Shown in pieces: positions 34,001 through 44,255 of a stretch of DNA of 60,000 nucleotides (within the stretch, counting starts at the first letter, position 1; each line of letters begins with the position of its first letter). The translations under genes and the position numbers were made by a program. The notes beneath the pieces are model-generated. The model did not search any database and was not told the origin of the DNA. It was given only the letters and a program-made list of their open reading frames with translations. This DNA comes from Owenia fusiformis (taxonomy: Eukaryota; Annelida; Polychaeta; Sabellida; Oweniidae), in the NCBI GenBank assembly GCA_903813345.2, contig CAIIXF020000008.1:26894822-26954821 (forward strand), given 5' to 3'.

Positions 34001-35107
34001 ATCCCAAAATTAAGAATAAAATGGTAACTTTGAGCAATTTGGTATTTTATGTCATGTATTGACATATCCAGAATAAAGGTGAATCTGAAAACGAAAACAG
34101 CAGTTACCATGACAATGAAACATGGTTACCATGGCAGACAAATAAATCCTAGCTTCCAAAGTCTAATACAATACACACATATTATTATTATCTTACATCT
34201 CAAAAGATTATATCTTATCTGGCTTTATTTAAGAGTTATAGTGTTCATCAATTATGGAGGTCTGAATTTCAGCAAAACCCTGATTTCCATGGTAACCAAT
34301 CAAATTTCAGCTCCCAAAGTCTAAATCATTATTTTAAATCAATCATTGTCAAAAATCTGAAAAAATGAGACATGAATCTCCCTTATTTCAAAAGTTATAA
34401 CATCCATCCAATGTCGGGGTCAGGATTTCCTTAAAACCCTGGTTACCATGGCAACCAATCATATACCAGCTCCAAACGTATATTAAAATACTTAAAACCA
34501 ACCATTTATGAGGATCTGAAAAAATGAGACCTGTATCTCCATTATTTCAAAAGTTATAGCATCCATCCAATGTGGGAGCTCGAGCTATGAAATAGACCCC
34601 TGTATAAGTCATGGACCAATACAAGGCCAAAATCTGAGGTTTTGTGGACTGATCTTTACATACAATTGTTACTAATATATTATAGAAGTTTTCTATTTAC
34701 ATTTTAACCCTTCCGAACACATTGGTGACAAAATATGCATGAAATGACTCTGTCAGTCCTGAAAAATTGGCCTGAAAATTGACACCCGAAGGGCATGTTT
34801 TATCCATTTCCATGGCAACCACTTTACCATGTGACATGAAATTTTTATCATATATTCAGTTAGCCTATACCAATATAACTTAGTAATTTGGAAACATTCC
34901 ACTGAGTATTTTTTGAGTTCTTGCCCAATTTTATAGTAGGGGTCCAAATTTTAGCCCATGGGGGGTAAAATGGCCACAAAATCTAAAAGCTGAAAAACTA
35001 AGATCTAATAATTCATACAAATATGTATAATCATAGTAGTAACATGAAAAATTATGTCCCATAAAATCCCTCTGAACGCACGCTGAAACCCACATTCTGA
35101 CTGCACT
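31033..35107. repeat. 4.07-kb palindrome with about 1.05-kb arms
   Basis: The left arm, 31,033-about 32,055, begins agtgcagtcagaatgtgggt. The right arm, about 34,080-35,107, ends acccacattctgactgcact as its reverse complement. A 64-codon open frame (31,193-31,387 +; 34,753-34,947 -) is identical in translation in both arms. Within each arm is a 150-170-bp degenerate tandem unit (ccacattggatggatgctat ... gattggttgccatggtaacc), three to four copies. The 2-kb centre holds a further inverted repeat. No transposase is recognisable. Confidence 0.93.
32430..33045. repeat. Inner inverted repeat inside the palindrome loop
   Basis: Left 32,430-32,640 (gtcaacaccttcataagtga, acagctcat, gaacaattcaactttctatt) pairs with right 32,815-33,045 (cacttatggaggtgttgaca, atgagctgt, aaagttgaattgttcaccag). 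Diverged more than the outer arms, so probably an older foldback. Confidence 0.8.
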
Positions 35108-36029
35108 ACAAGGTTTGTCTAATCCAGACACAGTACTTTATGCATCTGCAGTGCATTATATAACCAATCACCGCATCCAAGGTCATTCTACAGATTGAAA
35201 TAGATGCTTTGCCAACTTGAGGCTTGCAAAACGTTTCATTGAAAATTAATACTTGATGCTGCGCATCTCATGCAAACTTTGAAAAACAACCCCTTCAGGC
35301 AAAGAAAGGTCATTCGACATTGCATTGAGTCAAGGGCTCAAATCCTTAAATAAAGCACATCACAAGAGTATATGAGACCAAGAATTGAAACATTGACTTT
35401 TATCAAATGAAAAATTGGATATGAAAAACACCGATCAATTCAAAGGATAGGTATCAATATGGTGAACTGAATTCAACAATGTTTTCTCTTTAAACTAATT
35501 ACTGAAAACATTCTTTGAAAAAACATGGTCCTTTATGTCATGCTAACTGATTGAGAACAATTTAATGCAAAAATAATTTATAAATATTTTATATAACTGT
35601 TTTTGTTAACATCTTTTGTTTTTAGTGCAATTGTTTTTTGTTCCTTTTTACCATTTCTTGAGAATGAAATAAAATATCTTTCCGAAGCTTGTTTGAACAA
35701 AATAGCATATACAACATTTTCTAAGACTTCCCAATAGTTTAGTTGTACAAAGGAAATTTTGGTTGATTTAACAAAAAATATTCAAAAAATTAAAACAAAA
35801 AAAAAACGAAATAGATAAAAACTAAGACAACCCTTTAATTTCATTAACAAGATACTTTTTTTAAATCAACCAAACTTTCCTTTGTATAATTGCAATATTG
35901 AGAGACATAAACACGTTGTGTTTATGTTATTTTATTCCAATGAGGTTAGGATAGATGTTGCATTTCATTCCGAACATATGATACCAAGAACAAAAAAATG
36001 TCCGATATTTTTTCTTAAACAACACCCTT

Positions 36030-36490
36030 GGTATACGCAGCTAACGAAAATTGACCGGTACGGGTCAAAAGCTGGACCGGTACGGGTTAACGGTTTTATT
36101 TGAGCCATAACTTGCTCAATATTGACTTCCTCGTGTCTAATTTGAAATATATTATGCCTCCCGATGCTTTTAAGTACCCCAATTTTTTACAGATTTTTAA
36201 ACGGACCAAAACTCTCTAAATGCGCATTTATGCTCTTTTCTCTCGAGAACTCATTTTCACGATAACTTTTATTTAGTACTTCTAACATATAAGATCTATT
36301 TTTCCCCATCAAGGTATGATGTAAATGACATGCTATTTACATCTTGTGAGTTTCAATGACGCGCGTTTGATTTTATAAAAAATGCCAAACTTTGTGACAA
36401 AGAATTTCATCCTGCTTGCAGCGAGAAGACGGACCGGTTCGGGGCAATCTCCTTGCAGTTGCAGCGAGAAGACGGACCGGTTCGGAACAA
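36030..36490. repeat. Paired direct repeats with ACCGGT
   Basis: accggtacgggt occurs twice (36,054 and 36,075), and ttgcagcgagaagacggacc plus ggttcgg occurs twice (about 36,416 and 36,458). The region between is AT-rich and noncoding. Confidence 0.85.
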
Positions 36491-36589
36491 TATAGAGAAA
36501 CGTATATGATATATATCTATTTCAAACCAGAACAACGGCAACGCCAAAGCGTAGCGAATCCCATCGAACAGAAATGGCTGGCATTTTTA

Positions 36590-37345
36590 CAAATGAAATA
36601 TCATAAAATAACACACATAAGAAAGGCCACCATTTTCAAAATGGTTGCTCACTAGCCAAGTTGTCATCAGAAGAAGTAATATAGTCACATATAAAATTTT
36701 TAAAAATCGCACACACGTACATGTAGATGGTGGCCATTTTTTAAAATGGCCGCCTACTACCCAAAATGTCATGAGACAGTATGCAATCCTTACGAGTATT
36801 CACATATCAAATATGAACAAAATCGTTCTATTACTTTTTGAGTTATAATAAAAAATGTAAAATAACACACATAAAAATAGTGGCCATTTTTCAAAATGGC
36901 CGACTACTCCCCAAAGTTTTATAAGACAATTTGCCATGCATGCTTAAAGTATTCACATATCAAATATGAACAAAATCGCCGCCTACTACTCAAAGTGTCA
37001 TTAGACAGTGTGCCATGCTTATAGTATTCACATTTAAAATATGAACAAAATTGCTCTACTACTTTTTGCGTTATAGTAAAAAATGTAAAATAGCACATGT
37101 AAAAATGGCAGTCATTTTTCAAAATGGCCGCCTGCTACTCAAAATGTCATTAGACATTGTGCCATGCTTAAAGTATTTACATACCAAATATGAACAAAAT
37201 CGCTCCACTACTTTTTGAGTTACAGTAAAAATGTTAAACAACGCACATAGAAATGGCGGCTATTTTTCAAAATGGCCGCATACTACCCAAAATTTTATTT
37301 TACAAGATGGCTGCCATGTATTTCTTCTATTCTTCGGCACTAAAA
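36590..37345. repeat. About 150-bp tandem array with GGCCATTTTTCAAAATGGCC palindromes
   Basis: Five units, each with a near-perfect palindrome (around 36,630, 36,731, 36,881, 37,110, 37,258), followed by gcctactac, caaaatgtcattagacag, catgcttaaagtattcacat, aaatatgaacaaaatcg and ctactactttttgagttata. It lies directly beyond the LINE's poly(A) end. Confidence 0.9.
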
Positions 37346-37451
37346 AGAGACATTTTGAAAATCGGTTTTCGAGCAGAACTGTTATTTTTTTTTTTTTTTT
37401 ATTCAATTTAACTTTTAACATATGTACAAATACATGAATAATACAGTTCAA

Positions 37452-40400
37452 TTATAAAACAAATTGATCTAAAAATAGTATGAAATGCTTAGCGAAGAAT
37501 GAAGCATGATTACAATTTGAATGTTCATATACATTAGCGAAAAATACAATGTTGCAAGCTATTTTTGACTTAAAGTTCAGATTTATAAAGAGATCGGCCT
37601 TTTCCGAGAAAGCTATCCAGTTTGAATAAACAGTGTAGGCAACAATAGTCAATAATAAGTCTCTGAACATTGAGATCTTGTTTTCATGGATTTTTATATT
37701 GCCCAGTACAATGTCCTGCCATCTGATATTAAGTTTTAGTATTTTTTCAATTTTCTCCCATATTGGTTTTATTAATTCACAGTCAAATAGCAAATGTTTT
37801 ATATCTTGCGTCTCTCTACATTTCATACAATTCCTATTTACACCTACATGCCAATTAGAAACCATTTTGCCACAAGCAATGGTATTATGCAGAAGTTTAA
37901 AGTTAAATTGAGCAAGAATTTTATAAGACACATTATTTATCTTCCTTTCATAAACTCGCTTAAAGAGACTATTTCTATGCTCCAACTTAAAACTTCTGCA
38001 CCAGTAATTCTCAGAAATTGACCGTTCTACATTTTCTTCAATTATATGTTTATATACAATCTTCGTACTAACTGTATTTATATGCCTAAATCCATCTTTA
38101 AAGAGAACATATTCACTATCTTTTATATTAACGTAATTTCCATAAGTGGTATCTAAACCTTTTGTAAATACAGTCAAACATTTTTTTAATGTAAGCCATT
38201 CCACCATCCAGTTTTGAGCTCGATGCTTCAATTGTTCAATAATAACTTTTTCCTTTTTAAAATCACCCTGCCTGTCAAAGAAGTCCTTGACATACATAAA
38301 CCCAGATTTAATCCAGCTTTTGTAATATAACGTGCTATTTTTGCTTTTTACATTTTCATTTAGCCATATGACTTCTCCCATGCGATATTTACCTTTTGTA
38401 TTGTTTTGTTTACATTTATTAAAGGCAATGAAAGCTTCTTTGTAAAATTCTGGCAATTTTATGTCAATTTTACTAGTGAAAGTGGTCTTCAAGAATTGTT
38501 TTACAGTAAATCCTAAGTTGTTAATATGATGTTCAATAATGAGATTCCAAGACGATTTATTATGCAAAAGTCTTTTAATCCAAGACCCGCATATAGCTTT
38601 TATCTTAGTATCAATATCTACTAGATTAAGTCCCCCATTTTCAATGTCATTAATTACCGTTTTCCTTTTAACAGCTTCTCTTTTCCATAAAAATTTGAAA
38701 ATTGCTGTCTGAATTTTCTTTTTAATATCTAAAGGCATTGTAAGCACTGTCATATTATATATTAATTGAGAGATACCCAATGAGTTGATGACTTGTACTT
38801 TGCCAAAAATAGTTAAATTTCTTTTTTTCCAACGTTCTAACGTGTTTTCAAAATACCTGACTTTAGTTTCCCAATTTAATTTTTCACATTCTTTTTTGTT
38901 ATGTCCAATATATATTCCTAAACATTTGATTGGATTCTCTGAAAAATGAATATCTTGATATATTTTTTCATTGTTTTTTAGACCTCCCAACCATATTCCA
39001 GCTGTTTTTTCTATATTAAGCTTCAAACCACTAACATCAGAAAAATTATTTACGATTTCTATAGCTTTTGGAATTGACTGTTTATTACCAAGTATTAATG
39101 TTGTGTCATCAGCATGTTGAATTGTCTTAAGTGAACCATTATTAATTTCTATCCCTTTTACATCCACATTCATTTTTAATTTTAAAGACAAGACTTCTGT
39201 ACATAAAATAAATATTAGCGCAGATGCTGGACAACCTTGTCTTATGCCTCTGTTAACAGATACAACTCTCGATAAATATCCATTGTTTTTAACTTGCAAT
39301 TTAGGGTCATTATATAGAATCTTAATCCATCTTAGAATATTTTCACCAAAATTCATCTTTTTTAGAACCTTGAACATGAAAGTCCAATTTAAACTATCAA
39401 AAGCTTTCTGGAAGTCTAAGCTAATTAGTGCACCATTTATCCCTTCGGAATTCGTTAGATCAATTAAATCAATAAGAAGTCGAGCATTTAGACTGATATT
39501 TCTTCCCTCAATATATGCAGATTGATCATTGCTAACTAACAGTTTAATTACATCTTTTATCCTCCTAGCAATCAAAAATGCTATTATCTTATAGTCGTAG
39601 TTAGTTAAGCTTATTGGTCTATAATTTTTCAGTAGATCTCTCTCACCCTTTTTAAAAATCAAGGTTAAAATGGCTACTTTCATTGAGTCACAAAGTTCCC
39701 CTTTAATGAAAACTTCCTTAATCATGTCAACAAAAACATCTTCAATATAATCATAGTAAGCTTTATAGAATTCCGGAGTAAATCCGTCTGCAGCTGGACT
39801 TTTGTTGTTTTTAAGATTCTTTACTACAGTTCTAATTTCATCTTGAGTTATTTCCTTATCGATATTCAATTTATCAACCTCGCTGATTGTATTTAATGAA
39901 TCTATGTTTTCAAGATAATTTTCTATTTGACTTTCATTTATCTCATCGGCTTTATATAATTTTTCGTAGAAACATGCAGTTTCCTCCAAAATTTCATTGT
40001 CATTGTATACACAACCATGTCTCGTCCTCACCTTTTTAATAACATTATTTGTTTGCCTTTGTTTCTCCAAATTTAAAAAGTATGAAGAGCTTTTCTCACC
40101 CTTTTCCATCCATTTAGCTTTTGACCTAATGAAAATACCTTTTACAGTTTTCTCATATTCTTTATCTAATCTATCTATTAATATTGTCTTTTGCTCGTTC
40201 AATTTAAGTTTGATATTTTCTTTGGTGCATTTGTCTATATACGTACTTATTCCATCTATCTTTTCCTGCAATTCTACTTTAACATTCTTTGTGCTTTTTG
40301 CTTTATTAACAGAAAATGAAATTGTGAAAGCCTTAACCTTACCCTTCATTAATTCCCATAGTACTCGTTTTGATGGTATATCTTTATATCTTATCTTAAG

Positions 40401-41231
40401 CCATTTAATATAGTCTTTAAGTGCCTTATTAAAATTTTCATCTTGAATCAAACTTCCATTGAATTTCCAATAGCCCCTCCCCCTTTTATTTTTTAATATT
40501 TTCAAATCTAGTATAATACTTTTGTGATCTGCTTTAAGTACCTGCATAATGTATGACTTTGTAAGTTCTATTTCATTTGTCTTAGAAATAAATAAATAGT
40601 CAATTCGGCTCATTGAGCCACTCCTTTTATCATGAAAAGTGAAACCCTCTTTATTTCTATTTAAGGTTTTCCATACATCCATTAACTCATTATCATCAAT
40701 TAATTCTTTAAGCGCATTTCTACTGTTATCAACATTGTTTTGATTTTCTGGAAACCTGTCCCGATTAGTCAGAGTAACATTAAAGTCACCACCAATGATT
40801 AAATTTGAGTTATCAGTTCTATTACTCTTTATCCATTTATTCATTTTATTGAAAAAATCTATTCTCTGCCCTGCATTATTTGGTGCATAAACGCATATTA
40901 ATGTGAATTTCGTACCATCGAGTTCAACATTAATTAGCAACTGTCTTCCATCTTTTGAGCATACAATACTCTTAACAGATGATATTATCTTTTTTGATAT
41001 AAGTATCGCAACTCCTCTTGAATGTACAGAGTCAGTTGTACAATTGTACATATTATAGTGATCACTGAAAGAACTAATAATTTTTGCTTCACCATTCTTC
41101 GTGCAAAATGTTTCCTGTAGGAAGATTATTTGTGATTTTTGATTTGTTAGCCACAATGCGATCTTATTTCGTTTCATTTTGTCATTCAAACCCCTGACAT
41201 TAAGTGTTTGTATACGGTATTTAAGGATCAT
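37452..41231 (-). CDS. LINE ORF2: AP endonuclease, reverse transcriptase, C-terminal zinc finger
   Basis: 1,259 aa. It nicks DNA and reverse-transcribes element RNA at the nick. The endonuclease (1-245) shows NVRGL (11-15), LQE with catalytic Glu40, VYAPNN (114-119), GGDFN (147-151), SRIDY (208-212) and a final ADH (234-236, usually SDH). The reverse transcriptase (about 470-760) shows KSPAADGF, NYRPISL (537-543), SLDFQKAFD (604-612), RGIRQGCP (661-668) and the active site HADD (706-709), where Tyr or Phe is usual before ADD. The C-terminus has a CX2CX7HX4C finger (CMKC...HLLFDC). Segment order, length and the FQKAFDSLNW and NYDYKI blocks place it near Tx1/L1. No stop or frameshift is seen. 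Confidence 0.96.
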   Translation of the reverse strand: MILKYRIQTLNVRGLNDKMKRNKIALWLTNQKSQIIFLQETFCTKNGEAKIISSFSDHYNMYNCTTDSVHSRGVAILISKKIISSVKSIVCSKDGRQLLINVELDGTKFTLICVYAPNNAGQRIDFFNKMNKWIKSNRTDNSNLIIGGDFNVTLTNRDRFPENQNNVDNSRNALKELIDDNELMDVWKTLNRNKEGFTFHDKRSGSMSRIDYLFISKTNEIELTKSYIMQVLKADHKSIILDLKILKNKRGRGYWKFNGSLIQDENFNKALKDYIKWLKIRYKDIPSKRVLWELMKGKVKAFTISFSVNKAKSTKNVKVELQEKIDGISTYIDKCTKENIKLKLNEQKTILIDRLDKEYEKTVKGIFIRSKAKWMEKGEKSSSYFLNLEKQRQTNNVIKKVRTRHGCVYNDNEILEETACFYEKLYKADEINESQIENYLENIDSLNTISEVDKLNIDKEITQDEIRTVVKNLKNNKSPAADGFTPEFYKAYYDYIEDVFVDMIKEVFIKGELCDSMKVAILTLIFKKGERDLLKNYRPISLTNYDYKIIAFLIARRIKDVIKLLVSNDQSAYIEGRNISLNARLLIDLIDLTNSEGINGALISLDFQKAFDSLNWTFMFKVLKKMNFGENILRWIKILYNDPKLQVKNNGYLSRVVSVNRGIRQGCPASALIFILCTEVLSLKLKMNVDVKGIEINNGSLKTIQHADDTTLILGNKQSIPKAIEIVNNFSDVSGLKLNIEKTAGIWLGGLKNNEKIYQDIHFSENPIKCLGIYIGHNKKECEKLNWETKVRYFENTLERWKKRNLTIFGKVQVINSLGISQLIYNMTVLTMPLDIKKKIQTAIFKFLWKREAVKRKTVINDIENGGLNLVDIDTKIKAICGSWIKRLLHNKSSWNLIIEHHINNLGFTVKQFLKTTFTSKIDIKLPEFYKEAFIAFNKCKQNNTKGKYRMGEVIWLNENVKSKNSTLYYKSWIKSGFMYVKDFFDRQGDFKKEKVIIEQLKHRAQNWMVEWLTLKKCLTVFTKGLDTTYGNYVNIKDSEYVLFKDGFRHINTVSTKIVYKHIIEENVERSISENYWCRSFKLEHRNSLFKRVYERKINNVSYKILAQFNFKLLHNTIACGKMVSNWHVGVNRNCMKCRETQDIKHLLFDCELIKPIWEKIEKILKLNIRWQDIVLGNIKIHENKISMFRDLLLTIVAYTVYSNWIAFSEKADLFINLNFKSKIACNIVFFANVYEHSNCNHASFFAKHFILFLDQFVL

Positions 41232-41264
41232 GTTTTTCTAATTTTATGGTATACATTTATCACC

Positions 41265-41365
41265 AAACAACTTATTTATACATATATCTACTATCACATG
41301 CCTATATACATACATACATATAAGAACACACATCCCTACATATACATACAAACATATATACATTT
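41265..41365. repeat. ACATATA simple repeat in the LINE ORF1-ORF2 spacer
   Basis: Runs such as tatacatacatacatataag and acatatacatacaaacatat between the two LINE ORFs. Confidence 0.85.
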
Positions 41366-41645
41366 TGCATGTTTATGTTTACCTTATCATTGATTTCAGT
41401 ATCTCTTATATAACTATTATACACTAACTTATACATCATCCCATATACAATTCTTATATACATATTATGCATGCTATTTCATATGGGTATTGCTACATGC
41501 ATTTTCTGGCATGTTTCCATATATTAAAATACTTCCAATCATTTATGAAAAAAGACTAATTCTGAGCAAATTTTCAATTTTTGATTTTTCTACAATGTCA
41601 CACATTTGTTATGTACTAATATATAGCACATGCATGTAAAATCCA

Positions 41646-43022
41646 TTAAGAGTACTTCCCAGTTTTTGGCTGTTTTTCTGAGGAACTTGGTGTAGAGCTA
41701 GTTGCTCTCTCCTTTCGTTTGTTTACTGGTGTTTTAAAAGTTAGTTCTCCATTTATTTTCTTCACGTCTGATGTTATGTTTTTCACCAGCTTAGTATAGC
41801 CAGCTGCTGATAAGTGAACACCTTTTGGATCACTTGAATTATAGTCCCTATGTGTTGTTTTACCATTGTGACAGAGTAGTACAGGTGTGTGATCCACATA
41901 GTAGACATCATCATGTTGATTACACATCTTTGATAATAGCATGTTCATTTTCGAGATACTTCTGTTCATGTTATCATTCTTGTATGGATGGACTGGTGGT
42001 AAGCTGCACACAAAAATTTTGCTGTTTGGGTTTTCATCCTTTATGTCTTTCACTAAGGTATCATATCTTCTCACCGAAGTCTCAGGTGTCTCATAGCTAT
42101 ATACTATGTCGTTTGTCCCTATCTGTATAACAATGTTGTCACTGGTGATTGGATCATCTTTTAGAATGTCCTTAACTCCATCGATTTTTGTCCCACTAAC
42201 AGCCCGTTTCTCTACCTTTTCTTTGAAAACCATTGCTTTTGCTAGTGATGCACCAACGACAGCCATCGTAGGCTGTACGCTATCTGATTCTGCTGTGAGT
42301 GTTTCTGTAGGTTGGTTCTCAGTTGCGTTGTTATTTTCCTGGATGATGCTCACTTCATCAAATCTTATGTGATCAGGAGACTCTTTATTTGTTTCTCTTT
42401 CCAATCTTTCTGATTGCGTCACAGTGCAATCACGTGATATATGATTTTCGGATTGACAGATAAAGCACTTTCTGATTTGTTTGGGTGGTCTTTCGCTACA
42501 CCTGTACCAAGGATGATCAGTGCTTTCACAGAAGCTACATGGTTGGCCTCTATATGTACAACGACCAGGAAATCCTACGATCACAGGATTGTTTGGTATA
42601 GGTCGCACTATCTTGCTGACGCTTATATAACGTATCCCAGATTTGATTGTTGATTTCGTCCCATCATGTCTGGTTATGTACCCATGTTGTATGTCCTCGA
42701 CATTATCTGCAAATCCTGATATGTACGCATGTATTGCAGTATTTGGTACTTCTATAGGTATATCTCTTAATGTGATGTTAACTGTGCTTTTTTCAATATC
42801 TCTCAATGCGATAAACTTGTTGTTCATGTTGAGTCCCATGGTGATAGCGGCAATCTTTGCAGGTCTATTTGCGAGTGTAATTACAACGTTCCTGTTTGCT
42901 ATCTGTATTGCCTCTATATCAATCTCCTCGACCACATCTTGCATTGCATCAAGTATTGCATCTTCCTTAGCCCAGTTAGTGTCTCTATGGCTGCACCAAA
43001 CAGTCAAAGATCTTGATATCAT
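41646..43022 (-). CDS. LINE ORF1: zinc knuckles plus SGNH-hydrolase-like domain
   Basis: 458 aa. Residues 1-145 may be an RRM-like fold (VVITLANRPAKIAAI, STVNITLRDIPIEVP), which is inference. Two CX2CX4HX4C zinc knuckles follow: C162-C165-H170-C175 and C186-C189-H194-C199, expected to bind nucleic acid. After an acidic linker, residues 250-425 look like an SGNH/GDSL hydrolase: VVGASL (block I, Ser259 kept but Asp of GDS replaced by Ala258), AVSG (276-279), IGTND (block III, 301-305) and GVHLSAAGY (block V, His403). The usual Asp three before His is Lys400; an Asp lies at 398. So the fold is supported and catalysis is doubtful. The C-terminus is basic. Esterase-like ORF1s are known mainly from CR1/L2-type LINEs. 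The start was chosen as the first ATG after an in-frame TAG. Confidence 0.9.
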   Translation of the reverse strand: MISRSLTVWCSHRDTNWAKEDAILDAMQDVVEEIDIEAIQIANRNVVITLANRPAKIAAITMGLNMNNKFIALRDIEKSTVNITLRDIPIEVPNTAIHAYISGFADNVEDIQHGYITRHDGTKSTIKSGIRYISVSKIVRPIPNNPVIVGFPGRCTYRGQPCSFCESTDHPWYRCSERPPKQIRKCFICQSENHISRDCTVTQSERLERETNKESPDHIRFDEVSIIQENNNATENQPTETLTAESDSVQPTMAVVGASLAKAMVFKEKVEKRAVSGTKIDGVKDILKDDPITSDNIVIQIGTNDIVYSYETPETSVRRYDTLVKDIKDENPNSKIFVCSLPPVHPYKNDNMNRSISKMNMLLSKMCNQHDDVYYVDHTPVLLCHNGKTTHRDYNSSDPKGVHLSAAGYTKLVKNITSDVKKINGELTFKTPVNKRKERATSSTPSSSEKQPKTGKYS

Positions 43023-43379
43023 TTTCCAGGACTACCCCTTGGGAGCCTCACCATTAACAAATTTCAAGTTCACTTTGCAATTGTATAATTGAATGACTGG
43101 AATGTTAATCCCTATTAGAGTTCACACTTTTTGTAATCAAGCTTGTTATCGGCCTAGTTATTGACCTGCCATGCTATAATATTCCTTTATGTGTAAACTT
43201 TCAGTGTTTTATCAAAATATTTAGTCTTCAAATAACTGTTTTAATGATTAAGTTTTTTCTTAATCAATAACTTTTTTACTATCCTGATATATTCATGAAT
43301 CTTCTCGTATATATATGTTCCAAATTGTTCATGTAATTTCCTTAGAATATCCAATTTATCTAGGAGCAAAATTTAGCAT

Positions 43380-43535
43380 GACTTTACTATTTCACTCTTT
43401 CACAACCATTCCCATTGGGTATATGTGTACAAAATATGATCAAAATCGGGCTAACGGTATTTGAGTTATTGCCCGGACGGACCAACGGACAGACGGACGC
43501 CTGGTCGATCCCAAAGGCTCACTGTGTGAGCCAAA
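43380..43535. repeat. Repeat fragment with GGACGGACCAACGGACAGAC tail
   Basis: The stretch 'ttgagttattgcccggacgg' followed by gac-rich repeats resembles common dispersed invertebrate repeats. No coding content. It abuts the retroelement fragment. Confidence 0.5.
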
Positions 43536-43537
43536 AA

Positions 43538-44255
43538 TGATGCCCAGAGAGATGAACTACTCAGTGAAAGAAAAGGAGTGTCTAGCCATGAAATAGGCAA
43601 TAGAGCAGTTGAACTACTACTTACACCCCAGTCACATTTGTCGCACGGCGGCCGCAAGTCGACCGCAGATCAATTAAATCGGTGAATTTCTGCGGCGAGC
43701 GTAGAAAAACTACGCTCGCCTTGCGGCCTCCGTACGGCGTATGCAGATTTTTACAGGCCGCAGGGAGGGCGTAGAAATTATAACTCGGAGTTATAATTTT
43801 TGTTCATTTCTGAGGTCGCCGTAGAAGTCAACTGGCTCAACAAGATGGAATCATTATTTGTCAATGTTTCACGATCACTTTTCATTTGATATTACATCGT
43901 GGCACTATGAATAACATTTATAAATTGTCCTGATGTAAATAAAATGAAAAAAGTATTATTTATCAACAGAAATTTAAAATTCACCGTGCGGCTGCCGTGG
44001 AAAATGTGACTGCAAAAGTATGAGAGCGCAGAAATCATAGACCGCAAGGTCGCCGTAGGAAATGTGACTGGGGTGTTACTAGGCAGAGAGTTTGTTGTAA
44101 TGACAGACCACAACCCACTTGTATGGCTAAAGACCATGAAGAATACAAATCCTAGACTTATGAGATGGGCACTAGGATTGCAACAATATAGATTCAAAAT
44201 AATACACAGACCCGGAAGTGCAAATAAGAATGCAGATGCATTACCAAGGCTATGA
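43538..44255 (+). pseudogene. Ty3/gypsy RNase H fragment, split by a MITE
   Basis: Retrotransposon debris. Part one (43,538-43,623) encodes the EKECLA block of the gypsy RNase H, with a TAG where a tryptophan codon is usual. Part two (44,076-44,255) encodes the VMTDHNPLVWL and FKIIHRPGSANKNADALPRL blocks and ends in TGA. The two parts meet exactly at the TTA duplicated by the 452-bp MITE between them. No gag, protease, reverse transcriptase core, integrase or LTR is visible nearby, so the element is dead. The rest of 44,256-44,440 shows nothing clear. Confidence 0.9.
43624..44075. mobile_element. Harbinger-like MITE, family 5, full copy (452 bp, TTA TSD)
   Basis: Ends CACCCCAGTCACATTT and AAATGTGACTGGGGTG, flanked by TTA at 43,621-43,623 and 44,076-44,078. 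The inside holds two palindromes (gcgagcgtag-aaaaa-ctacgctcgc and ttataactcggagttataat). The TWA target duplication is characteristic of PIF/Harbinger elements. No transposase. Confidence 0.95.

Larger units (their letters stand above)
37385..43090 (-). mobile_element. Tx1-like (L1 superfamily) LINE retrotransposon, near full length
   Basis: Non-LTR retrotransposon on the minus strand: ORF1 (43,022-41,646), a spacer of about 414 bases containing an ATGTATAT-type simple repeat, ORF2 (41,231-37,452), a short 3' UTR of about 50 bases with AATAAA, and an 18-base poly(A) tail at 37,385-37,402. Both ORFs are long and open, which suggests a young insertion. The 5' boundary is not sharp. The frame upstream of ORF1 is coding-like (NCKVNLKFVNGEAPKG) to at least 43,090 but is cut by a TAG at 43,032-43,034. 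I could not define a target-site duplication. Confidence 0.93.

Noticed and set aside
36590-37345. Palindromic repeats with spacers as a CRISPR array
   Set aside because: Animal genome, spacers are themselves repeats of each other, unit about 150 bp, no cas genes.
37678-40413. Plus-strand frames of 75-138 codons under the LINE ORF2
   Set aside because: Antisense shadows of an intact 1,259-codon ORF.
41825-43092. Plus-strand frames under the LINE ORF1
   Set aside because: Antisense shadows of ORF1.
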